NCBI GenBank assembly: GCA_016858145.1 | Contig: JAEHOE010000018.1 | Span: 1,240,001-1,304,000 of the forward strand | From: Edaphochlamys debaryana | Taxonomy: Eukaryota; Chlorophyta; Chlorophyceae; Chlamydomonadales | Direction of reading: 5' to 3' | DNA: 64,000 nucleotides | Part shown: piece by piece, positions 44,601 through 54,380 of the stretch | How positions within the stretch are numbered: position 1 is the first letter of the stretch | Layout of the letters: every line of letters begins with the position of its first letter | Program-made: the position numbers and the translations under genes | The notes under the pieces: model-generated | Told to the model about the DNA's origin: nothing | The model's input: the letters and a program-made list of their open reading frames with translations, nothing else | Databases searched by the model: none

Positions 44601-47600
44601 CCGTGCCCACCCGGGAAGCGCACTACCCCGCCGCCAACGGCCCGTGTCTGCGCTCTCAACCACCCAGCAGCCGCCACAAGTGAGTCTGCGCTCTCAACCC
44701 ACCTAATCCTTGTAAGCAGCGGGCGCAACAGGCCATCCCGTGACTGGCGTCGACGCAAAGGACGGCCCCCCCACACTACAGCCCACTACAGCCCTGCGTG
44801 TTGTGAGGAGTGTTGGGTGCAGGATGGGTGCTGCCGAGGTGGTGGAGGGGCGAGGACCATGGGCCGGCCGGTTGGGGCGGAGCAAGCGCCTCCTTTAGGA
44901 GTGCGTGCCGCCGTCGATGTCGCGTTCTCGACCTGTTGCTACCTTGCTAGTCAAGTCAAATTAGGTCAGGATGGGCTGATAACAGCTATTGAGCAGCGAA
45001 GGGTGGAAGGAACGCGGACTAGGGCGGACTAAGCTGACCGAGTTCTACGCCTGTTCTAGAGTCAGGCAGCGAGGGGCCAGGATGACTGGCGGGTGCTTGT
45101 GTACCGGGACTAAGCTGACCAAGTTCTTCCGGCAGCATAGGAGTGCTCGTCATAATGTGTGGAAGCTAAGCGCCATGTGCAGGGGGCCCCTTGCTGGAAG
45201 ATATCTGTGTACGTAATGGAGGAGAGGGCGAGGGCCCCGCATGGCCCGATCATGGCCCGATCATGGCATAGGAACTAAGCCAAGCCACAAAGCGACTGTG
45301 GCAGAGCCACGGCACAATTTGCAGCTCGCCTAGCTCACCTAGACACCTACCAAACGCCCCAAACTGCACCCCTGCCTATGTACCACAAAGTGTGATTTGC
45401 CTGGGGTCCTAGCCCCTGGGCGGCCTTGCTTCGTACCATCGCTGCCCTCCCCACCTCGAGCAAACAGCAGAGGTCAATAACTAACGCGCATTAATGAGGT
45501 CATGAAGAAGGAGCCATGAGAAAAGGATACAGGCGTTGCCTAATAGATACTTCTTCAACACAGCGTAGTACACTCGCGGAGCCCTGCCCAGACCTGCCCG
45601 CTCCATCACAGGGAGCATACGGTACACCAGTGGAGCCCTGCCCAGCCGTGCCCACCCGGGAAGCGCACTACCCCGCCGCCAACGGCCCGTGTCTGCGCTC
45701 TCAACCACCCAGCAGCCGCCACAAGTGAGTCTGCGCTCTCAACCCACCTAATCCTTGTAAGCAGCGGGCGCAACAGGCCATCCCGTGACTGGCGTCGACG
45801 CAAAGGACGGCCCCCCCACACTACAGCCCACTACAGCCCTGCGTGTTGTGAGGAGTGTTGGGTGCAGGATGGGTGCTGCCGAGGTGGTGGAGGGGCGAGG
45901 ACCATGGGCCGGCCGGTTGGGGCGGAGCAAGCGCCTCCTTTAGGAGTGCGTGCCGCCGTCGATGTCGCGTTCTCGACCTGTTGCTACCTTGCTAGTCAAG
46001 TCAAATTAGGTCAGGATGGGCTGATAACAGCTATTGAGCAGCGAAGGGTGGAAGGAACGCGGACTAGGGCGGACTAAGCTGACCGAGTTCTACGCCTGTT
46101 CTAGAGTCAGGCAGCGAGGGGCCAGGATGACTGGCGGGTGCTTGTGTACCGGGACTAAGCTGACCAAGTTCTTCCGGCAGCATAGGAGTGCTCGTCATAA
46201 TGTGTGGAAGCTAAGCGCCATGTGCAGGGGGCCCCTTGCTGGAAGATATCTGTGTACGTAATGGAGGAGAGGGCGAGGGCCCCGCATGGCCCGATCATGG
46301 CCCGATCATGGCATAGGAACTAAGCCAAGCCACAAAGCGACTGTGGCAGAGCCACGGCACAATGTTGCAGCTCGCCTAGCTCACCTAGACACCTACCAAA
46401 CGCCCCAAACTGCACCCCTGCCTATGTACCACAAAGTGTGATTTGCCTGGGGTCCTAGCCCCTGGGCGGCCTTGCTTCGTACCATCGCTGCCCTCCCCAC
46501 CTCGAGCAAACAGCAGAGGTCAATAACTAACGCGCATTAATGAGGTCATGAAGAAGGAGCCATGAGAAAAGGATACAGGCGTTGCCTAATAGATACTTCT
46601 TCAACACAGCGTAGTACACTCGCGGAGCCCTGCCCAGACCTGCCCGCTCCATCACAGGGAGCATACGGTACACCAGTGGAGCCCTGCCCAGCCGTGCCCA
46701 CCCGGGAAGCGCACTACCCCGCCGCCAACGGCCCGTGTCTGCGCTCTCAACCACCCAGCAGCCGCCACAAGTGAGTCTGCGCTCTCAACCCACCTAATCC
46801 TTGTAAGCAGCGGGCGCAACAGGCCATCCCGTGACTGGCGTCGACGCAAAGGACGGCCCCCCCACACTACAGCCCACTACAGCCCTGCGTGTTGTGAGGA
46901 GTGTTGGGTGCAGGATGGGTGCTGCCGAGGTGGTGGAGGGGCGAGGACCATGGGCCGGCCGGTTGGGGCGGAGCAAGCGCCTCCTTTAGGAGTGCGTGCC
47001 GCCGTCGATGTCGCGTTCTCGACCTGTTGCTACCTTGCTAGTCAAGTCAAATTAGGTCAGGATGGGCTGATAACAGCTATTGAGCAGCGAAGGGTGGAAG
47101 GAACGCGGACTAGGGCGGACTAAGCTGACCGAGTTCTACGCCTGTTCTAGAGTCAGGCAGCGAGGGGCCAGGATGACTGGCGGGTGCTTGTGTACCGGGA
47201 CTAAGCTGACCAAGTTCTTCCGGCAGCATAGGAGTGCTCGTCATAATGTGTGGAAGCTAAGCGCCATGTGCAGGGGGCCCCTTGCTGGAAGATATCTGTG
47301 TACGTAATGGAGGAGAGGGCGAGGGCCCCGCATGGCCCGATCATGGCCCGATCATGGCATAGGAACTAAGCCAAGCCACAAAGCGACTGTGGCAGAGCCA
47401 CGGCACAATGTTGCAGCTCGCCTAGCTCACCTAGACACCTACCAAACGCCCCAAACTGCACCCCTGCCTATGTACCACAAAGTGTGATTTGCCTGGGGTC
47501 CTAGCCCCTGGGCGGCCTTGCTTCGTACCATCGCTGCCCTCCCCACCTCGAGCAAACAGCAGAGGTCACTAACTAACGCGCATTAATGAGGTCATGAAGA

Positions 47601-47900
47601 AGGAGCCATGAGAAAAGGATACAGGCGTTGCCTAATAGATACTTCTTCAACACAGCGTAGTACACTCGCGGAGCCCTGCCCAGACCTGCCCGCTCCATCA
47701 CAGGGAGCATACGGTACACCAGTGGAGCCCTGCCCAGCCGTGCCCACCCGGGAAGCGCACTACCCCGCCGCCAACGGCCCGTGTCTGCGCTCTCAACCAC
47801 CCAGCAGCCGCCACAAGTGAGTCTGCGCTCTCAACCCACCTAATCCTTGTAAGCAGCGGGCGCAACAGGCCATCCCGTGACTGGCGTCGACGCAAAGGAC
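41625..47900. repeat. Tandem array of six near-identical 1.05 kb units (block B1-B6)
   Basis: The anchor CCCTGCGTGTTGTGAGGAG occurs at 41636, 42682, 43737, 44792, 45837 and 46883, so spacings are 1046, 1055, 1055, 1045 and 1046 bp. Units differ at only a few sites. The longer units 2 and 3 share a 10 bp insertion (CGCTAGCCCC at about 43130 and 44184). Unit 2 lacks one A in AAGTCAAATTAG; unit 4 has CAATTTGCAG for CAATGTTGCAG; unit 1 has two private differences. Each unit ends, on the minus strand, with the last 21 codons and stop of gene C (SFASTPVTGWPVAPAAYKD), then joins the next unit at CACACTACAGCCCACTACAG. The last unit runs into the complete copy C'. No unit has a credible complete gene. 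Confidence 0.93.
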
Positions 47901-49819
47901 GGGCCCCCCACAGTCAAAGCCACGTGCGCGCTTTCCCCGCCGCACAGCCGCTGCGACTCCTCAACACAGCCACCGCCTAGGGGGTCGAAGGCACCGCTGG
48001 ATCGCCCCTCGTGGCCGCCTGCCCGGAACGACAGGGCGCCGAAGAGCCTCGAGCGCCGCCGGGCCTTCAGCTCGTGCGTGAGAAAGCAGAGGTGGCAGGC
48101 GGCGGCCCAGCCCAGCCCCAGCAGGGACAGCTCCACCGCAAGGAACTGGGGCGGATGGAGAAGGCCGGTGGAGGAGCATTTCAGTCAGGGACTTGGCGTG
48201 GCACGCGGTATGCAGCCCAGAGCGCTAGGATACCGCCTAATGCGTTGAGCGTGAAGGGCGGCTGCGCGGGGAGCTGGCGTTAGGTGCCACACGCAGCACC
48301 ACCCCTCAACTGCAGGTCCCCACACCCGCGTACCGGCATATAAGGCACATAGGCGCATAGCCACTCACCATACAAAGCAGCATGAAGAGCATTGCGAAGG
48401 CTGCAAGCTTCACCCCCGAGTCAAAAACCTAAAGTGGGGGCGGGGGGGTGGGTGGGGGCGGGGGCAGGGGGTGGTGGGCGATGGGCGGTGGCAGCGGTGG
48501 GCATTGGGGAGTCGAAGGCGCGGCCTGGGCCCGGCGGCATGGGCTGGGATGGAAGCCGTGCTGCACACTGGGCCACCCGAGCAACTCGGGCCAGAGAACT
48601 CGTCTCACTAGCTGACCGTGCTGATTCTTTCTGCTACTGGGCGAGCGGATGGGGGAGTCGAGGGGCATGCCTAGGCGCTTTGCAATGGGGCTTACCATGA
48701 GCGCGAGCGGCCCCACGAACAATGCGAGCAACGCCAGCCCGACAGCAAGGGCCCACCAGTAGAGCATCTGCGGACATTGCACAGAGGGACGCAGCGGAGG
48801 ATAAGTTGAAAGCAGGGGATGCATGAGAGGACGCAAGCCAGAGTCCTCAGAAGTACCACAGCATGAACCGTGCTGTCTGGCCCTCCCCGGCCCTGCCGTC
48901 GCTGGTCTGTTTTCAGTATCCCAGCCCCCCAGTGCCGCCCGCACCTGCACCCCCGCCAGCACGATTCCGATAATGTCGCATGGGGTGTTGCGGAAGCGCT
49001 GGGGGATCTACATGGGGCACCGAGCGGAGGTGGCATGATGTGAACAGAGTTAAAGAGCCATGCACGTGTGCGCAAGTTAAGGTGTTGCAAGGGGGCCCCG
49101 TGAGCGGAGACCGCGGCCTACCCATGGGCTGAGGCCGGTAGCCACACTGGCGAGGAGGCAGACCGTGTAGAGGGTCTGGGGAGAGGGGCGGAATGTGGGC
49201 AGGTCCGTGGGCAGTTGGGGCAACACTCTCTGGCATCTGATGTGATAGGACGACTACAGTTCTAATAATAGTAATCCCCGTAAGGCTGGGCCGTAAGGCC
49301 GGGCCGTAAGGCCCAAGACCTGGCCCCGCCCTGGCTTCAGGGTCAATGCAACGTGCAGCTATCCGGGTCTGGCCCCGCAGGCCCATGGCTTCAGGGTGGC
49401 TGAGTCCCGGGACCACCCCGAACAGCGCCCTCACCACGCCCAACGGAATGGACCCGAGCGATGTGAACGCAGCGGTGTCGGCGGCCGTTGAGCTCTCCCC
49501 ATGAGCGAAGGCAGCGATGAGGAGGAGCACAAGATAGGCCGCGGCCTGCGTGTCGTCGGGGGGGGGGGGGGGGGGTACTTGGAGGTGTGGGCAAAGCGTG
49601 GGGGCGGACCCGGACCTGGCCTGGACCCGGACCTGTGCTATGTGCAAGCCGTGCATCTTCGCTTTGGAGCAAGGTCTGCACGAAAGGCCCAGCGCTTGCT
49701 GGCGCATTTGGCATTCCACATTTCTCACTATCGCCGCTTACCAGCACACCTCCGGAGACAACATATGCCTTTGTTCTCTGACCGACTGGAAAATAGTAAG
49801 CAGGCCACAGCGACCTCAT
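47840..49819 (-). CDS. Multi-pass membrane protein, copy C'
   Basis: Same seven-exon structure as gene C: 49819-49742, 49545-49417, 49175-49122, 48998-48945, 48767-48696, 48428-48369 and 48145-47840, giving 250 residues from MRSLWPAYYF. Exons 1-5 and 7 are nearly identical to C. Exon 6 has the same length (60 nt) and phase but a different sequence (VFDSGVKLAAFAMLFMLLCM against AFDAGFTAAAFGFLFGLILV), and its two flanking introns are also different. All frames and splice sites are intact, so it could be expressed. The MAEPH extension of C is lost because of small differences upstream of the shared ATG. Confidence 0.75.
49558..49575. repeat. Homopolymer G18 before a splice acceptor of C'
   Basis: 18 G on the plus strand, the polypyrimidine tract of exon 2 of C' on the coding strand. 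Confidence 0.9.
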
Positions 49820-49889
49820 AGTTCTGCCAAGTCGCAGAAAGCGCAGCCAATTTGTGTCGCAGTAACTCCGTCAAGGTCTGCCAGAGCTT

Positions 49890-50299
49890 CTGATGAGCGC
49901 TAATAAAGTTGTGCTGGCTGGAGTGAGGTAAATATCGAGTTTTGAGTCCGGACCTGCACTGGCACTAGTACGGTGCACCTGCCACGGTCTCCGGAGCTGC
50001 CGCCCTGCTAGGCCTGCCCTGGGCCCCGCTCGGGCCCTTCTTCACGCTAGGTCCCAGTCCTAGCTTAGCCAGAACTCTGCCCTTTCGACTCAAAGGACGC
50101 ATTTCCGGTTCGCTCACACGGGTCAGTTCAGCCGAGCTGGCTGTAATCTCAGGCCGCCGGGTGCTAGGCCGAGGACCCGAGGTCCCCCGCTGGTTCTCAA
50201 CACCCCGAGTCGATGTCAGCGGCTACAGCCGGCCCCAGCTTCCTGCCACCTTGTTTTCACCAACCCCGGCTCCATTCGGCACTTTTACACCCTGGCCCA
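49890..50299. repeat. Duplicated spacer and truncated block A''
   Basis: Matches 40620-41040. The match stops after TTTTACACCCTGGCC at about 50299, which marks the right edge of the segmental duplication. It includes the first codons of the block A gene with the same inserted bases as A', so A'' is a copy of A' and not of the intact gene. Confidence 0.8.
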
Positions 50300-50381
50300 G
50301 CCTGGTGCTACACCAGCGAGCCCAGTCCAGGTTGCCGGTGCGCCTCATACGCCTCCCTCCCTCCTCCCTCCTCCTACCTGG

Positions 50382-50689
50382 CTAAACCCTGCGCTTCTTG
50401 GCCGCCGAAATGGCGGCCTTGTGCTCCTCCGACTTGGGCTTGCCCTTCCTGGCCGCCGACATGGCGGCCTTGGCCGCCTCCGAATACGTCCGCTTCTTGC
50501 CCTTCTTGGCCGCCGAAATGGCGGCCTTGTGCTCCTCCGACTGGGGCTTGCCCTTCCTGGCCGCCGACATGGCGGCCTTGGTCGCCTCCGAATGCGTCTT
50601 GCCCTTGTTGCCCTTCCCGTAGCGGCAGCGGTGGAGCGTTAGCGAGGCGGGGCGGGGCGGGGCTCTCTGATGACGCGTCGTGAAAGGCC
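50382..50689 (-). CDS. Short basic protein with NUMOD3-like repeats
   Basis: On the minus strand the frame is open from about 50689 to the stop at 50382. It contains four head-to-tail copies of a 17-20 residue unit: GKTHSEATKAAMSAARKGK, then KPQSEEHKAAISAAKKGK, KRTYSEAAKAAMSAARKGK and KPKSEEHKAAISAAKKRRV. This is the pattern of NUMOD3, a DNA-binding module often attached to homing endonucleases and found in many stand-alone proteins of volvocine algae. No GIY-YIG or HNH nuclease is seen near. The true start is unsure: the only ATG in the repeats is at 50570, after the first unit, so an upstream exon is likely; the bases before 50680 (CATCAG) could be an acceptor. The high base identity between repeats shows recent internal duplication. 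Confidence 0.6.
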
Positions 50690-50831
50690 CTTAGGACTCG
50701 AGGCGAGCGGCTCGAGGCACTGCTCACGGGTCACCACGAACCCGGGACGAACCCCCCGCCCCCCCGCCACCCGGCCCAGCCGGCGGCCAACCACAAGGCC
50801 GCGAACCAAAACACATGAACAGCAAACCTTC

Positions 50832-51152
50832 ATGGCGGCGCTGCTAGCTAGGCTAGCGCTAGGGGCTAGCAAGACACGGCTCGTGCCTCTCGCTGCCTCT
50901 CGCTGCCATGCACTGTCCAGCAGCAGCACCTGGCTCGCAGCGCCAGCCGTGGCTGCCTCGCGGCTGCCCCCGGCGCCAACGCCAACGCCCCCGGCGCCAA
51001 CGCCAAAGACCCCGGGCCCGGAAGTCACCAACCGTTCATCGGTGCGACTCGAGCAACAAGCAAGGCGCGGGGGGGGGGGGTACGACCAAGCACTCGACAA
51101 CGTCTTGCCTCGTCTTGCAACGGCGCTCAAGTGTGCCGGTAATGCGTGGTGA
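50832..51152 (+). CDS. Possible small protein with organelle-targeting start
   Basis: A 106-residue frame begins MAALLARLALGASKTRLVPL, which has the Ala/Leu/Arg/Ser make-up of a mitochondrial or plastid presequence, then a Pro/Thr-rich spacer and a short end ALDNVLPRLATALKCAGNAW. A G-run of 12 lies inside the frame, which argues for caution. It could also be only a first exon with a donor at GTGCGACTCG near 51040. No family is recognised. Confidence 0.35.
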   Translation: MAALLARLALGASKTRLVPLAASRCHALSSSSTWLAAPAVAASRLPPAPTPTPPAPTPKTPGPEVTNRSSVRLEQQARRGGGGYDQALDNVLPRLATALKCAGNAW

Positions 51153-52266
51153 TGCACACGCCTGTACAGCTTTCGCAACGGTGCCTTCGCTGGCTGCGAC
51201 CCATCCGCATCATGAGGTGCGTGGGCGCGCAGCGCCAAGCGACGCTCGGACAGCCGTCCACACAAACAGGTCCAACCTGCCTGAACGACGATCGCCCTTC
51301 GGCCCGTGCAAACCGCTTGCACACTCAAGGGAGTCTCGAGCTATAGGCTCCCCAATCCTCCCCAATCACCAGTTCAGTCCTCCGTATGAAGCGAGGGATA
51401 ACTCCGTGCAGGAGCCTGCTTCTCGGGAGGTACTGTCTGTCGGCACGCACACTGCAAAACAACTTGCGGTATTCGCTCTTCTCCACGCCCCGAATCACTT
51501 GTTGGGGGCAAGCCAGCACCCACACATGCCATCCCGCCAGCCACTCGGTCTGCGGCGCACACAACCCCAACAAACAACCGCCCGCCTCGACGAGAGGGCA
51601 GCTTGCATGGGGTGAGTCAACCAGCTGCCGCAAAACGGCCACGCAAAACTCTTCGCTGTATGCTTGAACGCGAAGGACGCACGAGATGCGACAAAAGTGC
51701 TTTGTTGCACGAGGGCGCCCTTGAGGCTCAAAACCCGCACTCTCCCGTAACACTCAACAGACTTGACTTGTGGGTATGTCAACGTCTTTTGTACTCCGCG
51801 GACACAACACGCGGACCGAGGACCAAGCAGTTAGTAGCTGTTTGGGCCAAAAGGCATTCCTGCCCGAGGGCCCAGGAGCCCCGCACCACGCGCAGCGCAC
51901 CTCTCAGCCTGCCTCACTGCCTCGCAGGCTCACAAGTCCTCACAAGGAACTCAAAAGTGCTCACTCACGCGTCGAGCCAACAGGGGCAGGCGAGTCTCAG
52001 CCCTGAGTATTTGCCCCACTCAAACCGTCTTCGAACACCCCTGCGCGCTCACACACGCCGCCGAGGATCCCAGGTGCTGGCACCACTTTGCCGCCACACC
52101 CTTGTGTTAGGCACACACAAGGCACATACGAACAGGTTTAGGAGGAAGAGCCCTGTACCCGAGAGCAATCCGGCACACGCAACACACAAGCAACTGCAAC
52201 GATGGTTTTCTCCTCGTGTCACGCCAGCTCACAATTTGCACTGGGTCGAGACGACGCAGATTGGCT
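51153..52266. other. Intergenic region with lower GC than its neighbours
   Basis: About 1.1 kb with no supported exon. It should hold the 3' UTR of the minus-strand gene that ends at 52267. Open frames here (for example 51325-51753 minus) have no known motif or splice support. Confidence 0.4.
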
Positions 52267-53427
52267 TCAGCCCTTGACGGGAACAGAGCGGCCCGAGGGC
52301 ACCAGGTTCGAGAGCGACACCAGAACGCTGTCGGCAGCACAGGCAGGGGCACAGGCGTGGGGAGCGTCAGACACAGGAAACGGCCACGTCAGCAAAAGCA
52401 CCACTCTCAAGAGCGCACTACCAGCTCACCCCTTGCCTTACCCAGCCCTCCCCCGCCCCACGCCTCCTTCCCAACACCCTCTCTGGCGTCTCCTCCCGCA
52501 ACCTTTCCCCGCCCACCTGACGGCGTGGCCAGAGTCCCCCGATGACAGCAGGCCGTGGAGCAGGGGCGCGCGCGGGGCCAGGTCAGACAGGAAGGCGGGC
52601 ATGGCGCCCTCCGCCTCGCGAGTAGCACCGAGCAGCTGGTACAGGTGGGACCACCTGGGGGCGTCAAAGAGAGTAAAATTACAAAATTGTATGGCGGTGG
52701 GGGCGTCCAAATGTGGAAATGGGAAGAGCGTGATGCGGTGCTACTGGTGCGGGGGTGCTGCACTGGGGCTAGGGCTGGGGCTGGGGCGGGCTGGTGTGGC
52801 GTTGGAGCAGCGGGTGGCCTTCCCCGCAACCAACACCACCACCGCAAGTCGCTGGGCCCAGCCCTCATACTCCAGCCCCTTCCCAGGCCTCCAGGGCCCC
52901 CCCCGGCCGCGTGCCCCTGTCCTCGCTGTCCTCACATGTCCGACCCGTCGCCCGCGGTGGAGGCCGCCGCGACGATGCGGGAAATGGTGGGGTGGCGCGA
53001 CAGCAGCGCCGTGTCGCGGCGCACGGCGTTCAGCTGCGAGGCCAGCGGGGCGAAGCCGGGGCCCAGGCGCGCAGAGAGCTGCTCGGGCGAGGGCGCGGGG
53101 CCGCGGCGGGCCTCCACCGAGACCACCTGGGGAGGGAGGGGGTGCGGGCGGTGGGGTGCGGGCTGGGCAGGTGCACTCGACTATTAGGTCTGGGGCTAAG
53201 AGAGTGCTAAGCTGTTGACTCAGGGCAACGTGCAACATCCCCAGGAGTTACCATGGTCCATCGACCCCCCTGCCGAGCTCCATCCCTCCCTCCACCCCCG
53301 CCCCTACCAGCAGGTCTACGCCCAGCTCCTTGAGTTTGAGGCCCTGGGGCACCGGCGCGGGGGCCGCAGCGGTGGGCGCCGGCGCGGGCGCGGGGTGGTG
53401 CGGGTGGGGCACGATGGGGCGGTCCAC
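52267..53427 (-). CDS. Unrecognised protein, C-terminal four exons
   Basis: Exons 53427-53308, 53126-52936, 52654-52517 and 52327-52267 join in phase with good GT-AG borders and end at TGA 52269-52267. They encode about 169 residues: a His/Pro/Ala-rich stretch (VDRPIVPHPHHPAPAPAPT), then KLKELGVDLL, a helical part (EQLSARLGPGFAPLASQL, TISRIVAAAS), WSHLYQLLGATREAEG and the end VSLSNLVPSGRSVPVKG. I know no family with this pattern. The start is not resolved: an ATG at about 53664 opens with MTSAVFRSPLARLPASLRSS, a strong organelle presequence, but I could not find a splice that joins it in phase, so at least one exon or a non-standard site is missing from the model. Confidence 0.6.
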
Positions 53428-54380
53428 CTGGGGGGCAGGACGTCACGAAAGGGTGTAGGTGCAGTAGGACGTGCACAGGCACCCACGCCTCAAGTTGGTG
53501 GACAGCCCGCAATCGCCAAGACAAATCCCAATCAGCCCCGGACCCAGCGCCTCGGCCCCGCACTGCTGCCCTGGTTTCTAGTTAGGAGTGGTCAGTGGCG
53601 TCTGCTGCTACGCAGCGATGCAGGCAGCCGGGCCAAAGGTGAACGGAAAACCGCGGAGGTCATTACAGTCAACGTCGTGCGCTGCACGGGACGCCCAACA
53701 CCGGTGCAATATTTCATCGCGCGCTTTTTAATCCGTCAACAAGGGGGGCTGTGACCGCAGGGAGCTCAGAAAAAAAGAGGAGGGCGCCGAGGCGCCCTCG
53801 CCTCTTAAGGCCCACTGTGCAGTTATCTTCCTCCCCCGCCCCGCCCCCTGCGTCAGCCCAACGTCAAGCTTCGGCCGCGCCTGGCCCAAACGCTACCCGA
53901 CCCCCAGCCGACCGAAACCCATGGCGCATTCACCCAGGTAGGCGATCTGACCCGTCAAAAATCACAGCGTGTGGTGTACCCCTCCGTCCTATTCGCAGGG
54001 TGTTGTTGTATCCCACCGTCCCGATTGCAGGGCTCCGTCTCCGTCTATCCCTACCGCAGGGAGGTTATAATTTCTTCTCTTACGCCTGCGTTCGCGATGA
54101 CAACTCACGATGACAACTCCATCCGCTTCGTCCGTCCACTCATCGCACCTAGCCGGCGCGCGCCACAGCTCACAGGCTGGCATCCTTCGCTAAGCTCACG
54201 CTAGCTGGATCTATCTCTAGAGCGAGCTGGGCCACCAAAAGCACTCTCCAAACGGCCACGCCCTGCGCTTCGCGCTTCACGCTTCGCAATTCACGCTTCG
54301 CGCTTTACGCTTCGCGCTTCACATTTCGCGCTTCACACTTCACGGTAGACTTAAGACCTTTCGTCGACGTCTCCAAAATC
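53428..54380. other. Region between the unrecognised gene and the [KR]YD-repeat gene
   Basis: Contains the possible presequence exon at 53590-53664 (minus), the 3' UTR of the [KR]YD-repeat gene and an AT-richer stretch at 53950-54120. On the minus strand a TGTAA pentamer at about 53665 could be the polyadenylation signal of the [KR]YD-repeat gene. Confidence 0.4.
54268..54350. repeat. Tandem repeat of CTTCGCGCTT / CTTCACGCTT
   Basis: About seven imperfect copies of a 7-14 bp unit built from GCTTCGCGCTTCAC, directly after the 3' end of the [KR]YD-repeat gene. Confidence 0.8.

Noticed and set aside
41832..47307. Repeated 75-residue and 70-residue open frames in every B unit as a conserved small-protein family
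   Set aside because: The units are identical in coding and non-coding parts alike, so the frames are copied passively; B0 has them broken.
50639..51328. 229-codon minus-strand frame
   Set aside because: Different frame from the NUMOD3 repeats and no recognisable composition; partly antisense to the possible small gene at 50832.
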